Assembly: GCA_030611945.1 (NCBI GenBank)
Contig: JAUWOV010000035.1
Coordinates: 1 to 18,051, forward strand
Origin: a bacterium
GTDB lineage: Bacteria > JAHJDO01
DNA: 18,051 nt
Direction of reading: 5' to 3'
Within the stretch, counting starts at the first letter, position 1. Each line of letters begins with the position of its first letter. The position numbers and the translations under genes are program-made. The notes beneath the pieces were generated by a model. The model worked only from the letters and a program-made list of their open reading frames with translations, ran no database searches and was not told where the DNA came from. Positions 7,035 to 12,457 of this stretch are shown here, in pieces.

Positions 7035-7439
7035 ATGCGTATGTTATTAAAAGGTATAGCTGTAGGTGTTCTTGCGACAGGATTTTTTGCTCTTTGCCAC
7101 GCTACCAGCTCGTCACGAATTGTACAGGTAGTGCCAGAGAAGGTTGTTGGTAACCTCATAGTTACTGTGAATCCAGGTGGGCAGACCCTCTATGTTGGAG
7201 CTACCGTCAGAAGTAGAGGCAGAGAAAAGGATCTTAAGCCATATAGAGTAAGTGGCTCTGGAGAGCAAGAGCTGATATGGACTTTTCTTACATCATTTGA
7301 TGAATATCGTGTCAGTTTATGGAAAAGAAAAGCAACATGCAAAGGTCGCAGGAAATGCAAATACTGCAAGAAAAATGGTTATCATATGGAGGGGCGTGTG
7401 GCAGATACAGGGTGGATGAGTGGTCCATATGGCTTCTAA
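7035..7439 (+). CDS. Small secreted protein with a Cys cluster, function unknown
   Basis: ATG at 7035 is chosen because GAGGAGG at 7021-7027 lies 7 nt upstream and because it places a signal peptide at the N-terminus (MRMLLKGIAVGVLATGFFAL, then CHATSSS). An upstream in-frame start at 6978 would bury that signal and overlap the previous gene. The mature protein of about 110 residues is beta-rich (NLIVTVNPGGQTLYVGATV) and has a basic Cys cluster, TCKGRRKCKYCKKNG, with C-x5-C-x2-C spacing. This could bind a metal or form disulfides outside the cytoplasm. It follows the other small secreted gene by 28 nt. No family recognised. Confidence 0.72.
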   Translation: MRMLLKGIAVGVLATGFFALCHATSSSRIVQVVPEKVVGNLIVTVNPGGQTLYVGATVRSRGREKDLKPYRVSGSGEQELIWTFLTSFDEYRVSLWKRKATCKGRRKCKYCKKNGYHMEGRVADTGWMSGPYGF

Positions 7440-7504
7440 ACGTTGATTTAGCTGTTTGTTGTTACATAGGGAGTTAATTGTAAAAACCAGAAAGGAGGAA
7501 GATT

Positions 7505-7657
7505 ATGCAGTGTTCACGTTGTGGCAGAAATGCAAGCCTGGTTTGCAGGAAATGCGGGGCTCATTGGTGTGTCAAGTGCCATAGAGAATGCGGAAAAGCT
7601 GGATTCTTTTCCGGCAAGTGCGGTAATTGCGGAGGCACAGTCGTAGCCATGAGATAA
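7505..7657 (+). CDS. 50-residue Cys-rich zinc-ribbon-like protein
   Basis: A short frame, ATG 7505 to TAA 7655-7657, encodes 50 residues with nine Cys: positions 3, 6, 14, 17, 22, 25, 29, 39 and 42, in four CxxC knuckles (CSRC, CRKC, CVKC, CGNC), plus His20 and His26. This is enough to bind two or three zinc ions. A near-perfect Shine-Dalgarno, AAAGGAGG at 7491-7498, sits 6 nt before the ATG, so translation is very likely. It lies 65 nt after the Cys-cluster secreted protein and has no signal peptide, so it should be cytoplasmic. Similar tiny zinc-ribbon proteins are common and mostly uncharacterised; nucleic-acid or protein binding is a guess. Confidence 0.75.
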   Translation: MQCSRCGRNASLVCRKCGAHWCVKCHRECGKAGFFSGKCGNCGGTVVAMR

Positions 7658-7728
7658 GGGGCACCTAGAACCTTAAAGGCAAAGCCCATGTGAACAGATA
7701 AGACAGAAGAAAATGAAAGCAGGGGTTC
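7658..7728 (+). ncRNA. Possible folded RNA leader (attenuator-like), tentative
   Basis: After the zinc-ribbon gene GGCA at 7660-7663 and GAACC at 7668-7672 can pair with GGTTC at 7724-7728 and TGCC at 7729-7732, enclosing a small GGC-AAA-GCC hairpin at 7678-7686. The same TGCC can alternatively pair with the GGGCA at 7738-7742 next to a T-rich tract. The two exclusive pairings resemble an anti-terminator and terminator. No known riboswitch is recognised, and the pairings were found by eye only. Confidence 0.25.
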
Positions 7729-7749
7729 TGCCTTGAGGGGCATTGTTTT
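7729..7749 (+). terminator. Candidate weak intrinsic terminator after the zinc-ribbon gene
   Basis: TGCCT (7729-7733) and GGGCA (7738-7742) form a 5-bp stem with one wobble pair and a TGAG loop, followed by TTGTTTT. It would end the transcript of the small secreted and zinc-ribbon genes. The short stem makes it a weak case. Confidence 0.35.
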
Positions 7750-7792
7750 GTCAGGGGTATATAACAATTATTACCACTCTCAAGTTAACAAA

Positions 7793-7810
7793 AATAGAAA
7801 GGTTTAAATA
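7793..7810 (+). promoter_or_regulatory. Archaeal-type TATA element before the 7902 gene
   Basis: AGAAAGG followed by TTTAAATA (7803-7810) resembles a purine-rich BRE plus TATA box. If used this way, transcription would start near 7833, just before the inverted repeat at 7840-7878, and give a leader of about 70 nt. No good -35/-10 pair for bacterial sigma-70 is evident here. Confidence 0.4.
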
Positions 7811-7839
7811 GTAGTTATGATTTAAAGACTTTAATAATA

Positions 7840-7878
7840 ATGCTGTTCAGTCAAGTCATCAACATAATTGAACAGCAT
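7840..7878 (+). repeat. 10-bp perfect inverted repeat in the leader of the 7902 gene
   Basis: ATGCTGTTCA (7840-7849) and TGAACAGCAT (7869-7878) are exact reverse complements with a 19-nt loop. The stem ends 13 nt before the GGAGG ribosome site (7892-7896). It is not followed by a T-run, so it is more likely a regulator-binding palindrome, an mRNA-stabilising 5' hairpin or a small recombination site than a terminator. Confidence 0.6.
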
Positions 7879-7901
7879 CTAAATTTATAATGGAGGAAAA
7901 A

Positions 7902-8585
7902 ATGATAAAATATAATCAAAATATAAGCGATGTAGTTAATAATGATTTAGTTAATAAAGCGCAAGAACCAGATAAACAGACTTTCTATCAAAAACATCCT
8001 TATTTAGCAAATATAGGGATAACAACAGCAACAATAGCAAGTTTAGCAACTCCTGCTTTTGCAAGCCCTACTATCATGCAACGAGGATTAGAACACATTA
8101 AGGGATACTTTACTGATAACACCACTGTTGATGACCATCTTAAAGAAGGATGGGAAAAAGGAGGAATTGAAGTTCTTAAAGGAGCAGGTAAGGCATTGGC
8201 TTTCGCTGTCCCTTATACAGCCAGAGATGTTTTAATGCTGCCTATAGCAATACCTAAGGGTTTATATAAAAATATAGGAAAGACATCTGAATTTTTAAAC
8301 ATGGGAAATGAAGATGCGCATATTCTAACAAAAAGCGGGAAAGTAGTAGTTTTCGTTCCTGCTTATGCTTATAAAATTGCAGAAGGAGCAGTAAAGAAAG
8401 CAATAAAAGACCCATGCCAAACTACTTTAGATCTAGCAGCAGCTTCTCTCATTGTAGGCAAGGTATTAGCAGAGAATAAAGCTGTAAGCCAAGACTTAGG
8501 AATATACAAATCTAGACAAAGGGATTCTCAGAATGCTGAAGTTGTAGTTGAAGAAAAACCTAAGGGTGGAGCTGGAGGAGATTAA
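7902..8585 (+). CDS. Unrecognised 227-residue protein with a hydrophobic N-terminal segment
   Basis: ATG at 7902 is preferred over 7890 because GGAGG at 7892-7896 is 5 nt upstream of it. The protein begins with about 30 polar residues (MIKYNQNISDVVNNDLVNKA), then a moderately hydrophobic stretch IGITTATIASLATPAFASPT that looks like a signal-peptide core with an AxA-like end, unusually far from the N-terminus. Further mildly hydrophobic, Ala/Lys-rich helices follow (AGKALAFAVPYTARDVLMLP; GKVVVFVPAYAYKIAEGAVK), and the C-terminus is polar and Gly-rich (KPKGGAGGD). I know no family for it. It is preceded by a leader hairpin and ends at a T-rich tract, converging on the minus-strand 43-residue gene. 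Membrane association is plausible. Confidence 0.65.
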   Translation: MIKYNQNISDVVNNDLVNKAQEPDKQTFYQKHPYLANIGITTATIASLATPAFASPTIMQRGLEHIKGYFTDNTTVDDHLKEGWEKGGIEVLKGAGKALAFAVPYTARDVLMLPIAIPKGLYKNIGKTSEFLNMGNEDAHILTKSGKVVVFVPAYAYKIAEGAVKKAIKDPCQTTLDLAAASLIVGKVLAENKAVSQDLGIYKSRQRDSQNAEVVVEEKPKGGAGGD

Positions 8586-8590
8586 ACTCC

Positions 8591-8609
8591 TTTATTTTTT
8601 TCTTAATTT
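8591..8609 (+). terminator. T-rich tract between converging genes
   Basis: TTTATTTTTTTCTTAATTTT follows the stop of the 7902 gene by 5 nt with no GC-rich hairpin before it. Hairpin-free T-runs of this sort are the usual intrinsic terminator in archaea; in a bacterium it would be weak. It ends where the minus-strand 43-residue gene ends. Confidence 0.4.
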
Positions 8610-8741
8610 TTATTCTTTATCTTTTAGTGTTATCTTAAAAGTTCCCTGACAAGTTTCTTTTATTTCATAATCTTCGTAGTAATTAGCTCTGGCGTATTCT
8701 TCTGCTTCTTCTTCTGTTTTAAATCCGTATTTAATTTTCAT
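8610..8741 (-). CDS. 43-residue acidic small protein
   Basis: A short frame on the minus strand, ATG at 8741 to TAA at 8612-8610, encodes MKIKYGFKTEEEAEEYARAN and then YYEDYEIKETCQGTFKITLK plus DKE. The pattern of a beta strand, an acidic helix and two beta strands looks like a genuine small fold, and the stop comes cleanly after a charged tail. It begins 15 nt after the stop of the 903-residue surface protein and is thus probably the last gene of that operon. There is no Shine-Dalgarno; the upstream bases are AATATAAAAA. Function unknown. Confidence 0.6.
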   Translation of the reverse strand: MKIKYGFKTEEEAEEYARANYYEDYEIKETCQGTFKITLKDKE

Positions 8742-8756
8742 TTTTTATATTAGTTT

Positions 8757-11468
8757 TTATGGAGTATCAATAATATGACTATCTTCTACACTATTGCCAT
8801 TGTCATCTGTTCCATACCATGTTTCTGTCATCTTATCTGGATGATAAGTTGTCCAAAACCATCTGTTATTTGCTGTAACCTGACCATTAGGGTTTATTCT
8901 GTTTGTGCCGAATTTAGCCACAGGATCATATTTGGGAGATTCACACCCTATTGATTGAAAACATCTTATTCTGTGACTCAATGTAACTCCAACACCATTA
9001 CTCTCGGTTATTGTTAAATCATAATACCATCTATCTTGAGATGGATCATAATGCAGATTACTATAACTCGCGCTCAACTCAGCAACAACATCAACACAAA
9101 CCCCATTCTCGCAAATCTCATTAGTTCCGCAGATTGTTCCATCTGGGATATTAACGCAGTTCCCACTGCCATCACATTCCTTGCATATATCACAGAATGT
9201 TCCTGCTGGTGAGTATGTTCTTGCGCATCCTCCAAGGCTATCGCATAAAGCAGTAGCATCACAAACCCCTCCTTCGCATGTATAGACTGTTCCAGAGCAG
9301 GTTCCTCCTGAGCAAACATCATTATATGTGCAGGCATTATCATCATCACAGCTTGCGCCATTATTCAAAGGGCATGTTCCTCCGCAGCCATCAGGATTTC
9401 CTCCGCAAACAGAAGGGCAGGATGGCGCGCATCCCTCAATTATCTCTAGGTCATCAGAGGATATGTCATCTTCGCCATCAACACTGGCTTTAAAAAAATA
9501 CTGGTGAAATGGAAGCATGTAATCAACAGTTCTTTCAGCAGTCCATGTTGCTGTTGCTGATGTTCCTGCAAAAGTGCTGTAAACAGTTGTAATATCTGTG
9601 TCTTGGAAAATCCAGTTGCTTTCCCATATATCAAAGTCAACTGTCTTTCCATTGCATCCCTGGCTTCCCTCAACAGTCAGGGTAACACTCTCTCCCTCAG
9701 TAGCAGAGGTTCTGTCCCAATAAGCTGAATTTAGATTGCAGTCACATAATTCTCCTTCATCAACACTTCCATCGCAGTCATTGTCTGTTCCATCGCATAC
9801 TTCCAAAGCAGATGGATTTATTTCATTATTATTGTCATTGCAGTCAGTATTATCAATGATATAGCCTAATGGCGCTGCGCATGCCTCAATAGTATCCAAA
9901 GGATTCCCATAGCCGTCATTATCACTATCCCTGTAAAAAGCACTCATTAATCCTTCATCAATATTTCCATCGCAGTCATTATCCATATTATCGCATTTTG
10001 TCTCAACTGCTTCATAATCTTGGTTATATGATAAATAATCTATATCAGAGCATCCATGCCAGTTATTGTTTGCGCAGGTTTGCATGCTTTCTAAGCAAAC
10101 CCCATACTGCTTAGGGCAAGGCATTGTTTTGCCATTAACACAAGCCAAAACTTCAACATCAAAAGAGTCTGTTGCTGCTGCAATGCCGTCATCAGCTTTG
10201 ACATAAAATGTTTTGCTTCCTGAAAAATCAGCATTTACACTGCAATAAATGTATTTGTCACTGGTTATACTGCATTCAACAAAAGTTGCATCTCCTGCAG
10301 AATTGGAAAAAGTTCCATCATGGCTTGCTGATATTTCATACAAATAATCTTTAAAAACATCATTGTTTATTATATCTGCATCTGAAACATAGTGCCAGAC
10401 AGGATTACTAAAAGCATTGCTGCTTTCACCAGCTCCCATCCCTATTTCATCCGGCAGATTAAGTGTTAAGGGATCATCAGGCAAAGCATCTAATTCCTCC
10501 TGTGTCAGGTTTTCGCTTTCAGGGGTAACTCCCAGCCCAATGCTCTCAAAAGCATCCAGGCAGTTTTCTGACAAATCAAGGTCAAGGACATAGCTGATAA
10601 TGGTTTCTTCGCTGATGCTGTTAAAATGCCACACAATCAAAGGATCTGATAATATCTTAAAATAGTCATATTCACCTGTCATATTTTTTAAATAATCATT
10701 AAGATAATCAACGCATTCTTTAGGGATACTCTCAATAAGCTTGAAATTCTTTGCATTTCCCTTTATCAATATTTCTACAACAGTCTCTCCCGGCTTTTTC
10801 CCGCAGTTAAACCTTCTTGCTATCTTTACTTTTTTGCTTGTTTCCCTGAAAATCTCAATCTCTGTATCTATATCTCCCATTGGACCGCCAGCAGGGAGCT
10901 GCTTTGCATGTTCTATAATTTCTTTGGCAGTTTCCTCATCAAGCTCAACAACTTCAAAAGTGCAGTCATTTCCGCAGTCTGTGTTAGAAATCTCTGCTGA
11001 AGCTCCTTTCCCTGACATGTAAAGATTAAGAACTCCTCTTGAAGTGTCTGAGCAGACAAAATAAGGCTCTTTTAGCTCAATATTTCCTATGTAAGAGGAA
11101 CCAACAAGTTTTCCTTTCCTAATAAAAAAGGCATTTTCCCTGACACCGGTTTTTATAGAATCCTCAATAAACGGAAACTCATACAGAGACTTGAACGAAG
11201 CTTCCATGTCCCTGTCCAGGTCAATAAAAAAAATCCTGTCAATATCGCATGGAACCATAAGGCTCTTTTCGCGGACACTGTCAAACCTGGAATACATCTT
11301 CTCAACAGAATCTTTTAAGTCCTGCTCAAACAAGGTTAATTCACCTTGGCAGAAGGAGATTTTGGCTTTATCCAGATAGTTGGCTATAATTAAGAATCCT
11401 ATTATAGAGATAAGCGCTATCAGGACATAGAGAATTACACCTTGATAAGCCATTCCTCTTTTTTTCAT
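8757..11468 (-). CDS. Large anchored surface protein with MopE-type metal-binding motifs and Cys-rich repeats
   Basis: 903 residues. The N-terminus MKKRG followed by MAYQGVILYVLIALISIIGF is a single membrane anchor resembling a pilin-type (class III) signal. Residues about 35-330 form a mixed domain I cannot name. A cadherin/Ig-like beta domain spans about 360-445. Two MopE-type putative metal-binding motifs follow, KCDNMDNDCDGNIDEG (about 490) and VCDGTDNDCDGSVDEG (about 555), separated by a thrombospondin-3-like DSDNDGYGNP calcium loop. An Ig-like domain (about 580-675), a Cys-rich stretch of short disulfide repeats (about 680-800, e.g. NGASCDDDNACTYNDVCSGG) and a C-terminal beta domain complete it. 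It is transcribed after the 121-residue 3-TM gene, 21 nt apart. Its style is that of large surface proteins of DPANN archaea; that is an impression, not a search result. Confidence 0.85.
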   Translation of the reverse strand: MKKRGMAYQGVILYVLIALISIIGFLIIANYLDKAKISFCQGELTLFEQDLKDSVEKMYSRFDSVREKSLMVPCDIDRIFFIDLDRDMEASFKSLYEFPFIEDSIKTGVRENAFFIRKGKLVGSSYIGNIELKEPYFVCSDTSRGVLNLYMSGKGASAEISNTDCGNDCTFEVVELDEETAKEIIEHAKQLPAGGPMGDIDTEIEIFRETSKKVKIARRFNCGKKPGETVVEILIKGNAKNFKLIESIPKECVDYLNDYLKNMTGEYDYFKILSDPLIVWHFNSISEETIISYVLDLDLSENCLDAFESIGLGVTPESENLTQEELDALPDDPLTLNLPDEIGMGAGESSNAFSNPVWHYVSDADIINNDVFKDYLYEISASHDGTFSNSAGDATFVECSITSDKYIYCSVNADFSGSKTFYVKADDGIAAATDSFDVEVLACVNGKTMPCPKQYGVCLESMQTCANNNWHGCSDIDYLSYNQDYEAVETKCDNMDNDCDGNIDEGLMSAFYRDSDNDGYGNPLDTIEACAAPLGYIIDNTDCNDNNNEINPSALEVCDGTDNDCDGSVDEGELCDCNLNSAYWDRTSATEGESVTLTVEGSQGCNGKTVDFDIWESNWIFQDTDITTVYSTFAGTSATATWTAERTVDYMLPFHQYFFKASVDGEDDISSDDLEIIEGCAPSCPSVCGGNPDGCGGTCPLNNGASCDDDNACTYNDVCSGGTCSGTVYTCEGGVCDATALCDSLGGCARTYSPAGTFCDICKECDGSGNCVNIPDGTICGTNEICENGVCVDVVAELSASYSNLHYDPSQDRWYYDLTITESNGVGVTLSHRIRCFQSIGCESPKYDPVAKFGTNRINPNGQVTANNRWFWTTYHPDKMTETWYGTDDNGNSVEDSHIIDTP

Positions 11469-11489
11469 CTTTTGCAGTTATATAATTCT

Positions 11490-11855
11490 TTAGAAGATAA
11501 TGGTTAAATCGTGGACAATTAACACAAAAAATACTAGCGTAAAAAATACTAGGAATGCGCACAAGAACAAGTTAAGCCATATATCCTCAAAGGTTGGTTT
11601 TATAAAAGGAATTTTGTCCTTTATAGCTATACAGATAAGAAGCATCAGCGAAAGAACGATAAGTAGTATACCATCTGTGACCATTAACCAATTTTGTTCA
11701 ATATTAAGCAACTTGGAAAGGCACCAACTAGATATCAAATATATTGGAGTAATGATGATTGAGACAATACAGAGAATCTTTAGGAGCAGAAATATTTTAT
11801 CGGAGACTTTTTTAAGATTAAATCTTTTCCTGCCCTTTACCTCTTTTTTAGCCAT
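11490..11855 (-). CDS. 121-residue membrane protein, three or four TM helices
   Basis: After a Lys/Arg-rich cytoplasmic start (MAKKEVKGRKRFNLKKVSDK) come hydrophobic helices at about 21-45, 57-78 and 92-118 (IFLLLKILCIVSIIITPIYL; WLMVTDGILLIVLSLMLLIC; LNLFLCAFLVFFTLVFFVLI). No family recognised. The opposite strand also has a long frame here (11500-11862), but that one is the reverse of hydrophobic helices and has no ribosome site or context. The gene is 21 nt upstream of the large surface protein, so it may help export or anchor it. No Shine-Dalgarno is present; an archaeal-like TATA box is centred 27 nt before the ATG. Confidence 0.65.
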   Translation of the reverse strand: MAKKEVKGRKRFNLKKVSDKIFLLLKILCIVSIIITPIYLISSWCLSKLLNIEQNWLMVTDGILLIVLSLMLLICIAIKDKIPFIKPTFEDIWLNLFLCAFLVFFTLVFFVLIVHDLTIIF

Positions 11856-11878
11856 ATCTTAGTTATTTAGATAGTTAC

Positions 11879-11890
11879 TATAAAAAGTTT
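11879..11890 (-). promoter_or_regulatory. Archaeal-type TATA element for the minus-strand operon
   Basis: Read on the minus strand, AAACTTTTTATA (box 11886-11879) has its centre about 27 nt before the ATG at 11855, predicting a leaderless transcript, the same geometry as before the recombinase at 5904. There is no -35/-10 pair that fits better on this strand. Confidence 0.5.
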
Positions 11891-11966
11891 TTGTTTTTCG
11901 AGTTTAAAGAGAATTATTCAAAAGCTTTATTTTTGTGCTGGAGTTTTCAGGCTTGCTCCTTTTTCT

Positions 11967-11995
11967 TTGACCCACCTTTCCTTGTGCGTTATAAT
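11967..11995 (+). promoter_or_regulatory. Sigma-70-type promoter for the 12027 block
   Basis: TTGACC at 11967-11972 and a consensus TATAAT at 11990-11995 are separated by exactly 17 nt. Transcription would start near 12002, about 25 nt before the ATG at 12027. It points away from the archaeal-style promoter about 80 nt to its left. A small GCATA/TATGC inverted repeat at 12001-12018 lies at the start site and could be an operator. Confidence 0.7.
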
Positions 11996-12026
11996 TGATT
12001 GCATAGATTGAAATTATGCGGTCAAA

Positions 12027-12377
12027 ATGAGCCAGACACTCTTATTAGGCAAACCAGTTCCTGTCAGAAGCCTTTGCTTTAGAAATGAGCTGGGAGAATG
12101 GCGCAGATACAGGGTTTGCGCTATGTGGGATTACTCAGCGGTAAAATTTACTCGCACACCAGCACAGGCTAATCTTGTAAAGGATGAAAATGGCAGGATT
12201 GGGGTAAAGATCACTGGCAGAGACAGTGGTTTAGTGAAAGTGGGAGCTAAAAGGGGTGTTTTTGATTCTTTGTTTGCTCCCTTCAATGCTCTGAGCAAGA
12301 AACCGAAGAATAATTTACTTGGACAAACCAAGCTCAGTTTGGTAGAAGAGGATGGAATGCTGATTGGGAGAGAGTAG
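12027..12377 (+). CDS. Unrecognised 116-residue protein
   Basis: First gene after the 11967 promoter. The product is basic and beta-rich, beginning MSQTLLLGKPVPVRSLCFRN, with ELGEWRRYRVCAMWDYSAV and GRIGVKITGRDSGLVKVGAK segments and no membrane helix or signal peptide. The ribosome site is weak (GCGGTCAAA before the ATG), and no alternative start upstream is better. No family recognised. It shares strand and orientation with the ATPase-nuclease gene 80 nt downstream but is separated by a second possible promoter, so co-function is not established. Confidence 0.6.
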   Translation: MSQTLLLGKPVPVRSLCFRNELGEWRRYRVCAMWDYSAVKFTRTPAQANLVKDENGRIGVKITGRDSGLVKVGAKRGVFDSLFAPFNALSKKPKNNLLGQTKLSLVEEDGMLIGRE

Positions 12378-12407
12378 ATTTTAAATGATTTGGAGACAAA
12401 AGATGTA

Positions 12408-12437
12408 TTGAAGGTTATTTTAAATATCGCCTATACA
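12408..12437 (+). promoter_or_regulatory. Possible second promoter before the ATPase-nuclease gene
   Basis: TTGAAG (12408-12413) and TATACA (12432-12437) are 18 nt apart in the 80-nt gap before the ATPase gene. The match is fair but the boxes are not consensus. Confidence 0.35.
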
Positions 12438-12457
12438 GACAAGAGAAGGAGATAGAA

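Noticed and set aside
9074-9361. Minus-strand frame of 95 codons within the surface-protein gene
   Set aside because: It is an alternate frame over the Cys-rich repeats, where repeated codon patterns keep other frames open.
11500-11862. Plus-strand frame of 120 codons opposite the 3-TM gene
   Set aside because: The minus-strand product has a basic start and well-formed membrane helices and fits an operon with the surface protein; the plus frame has no ribosome site.
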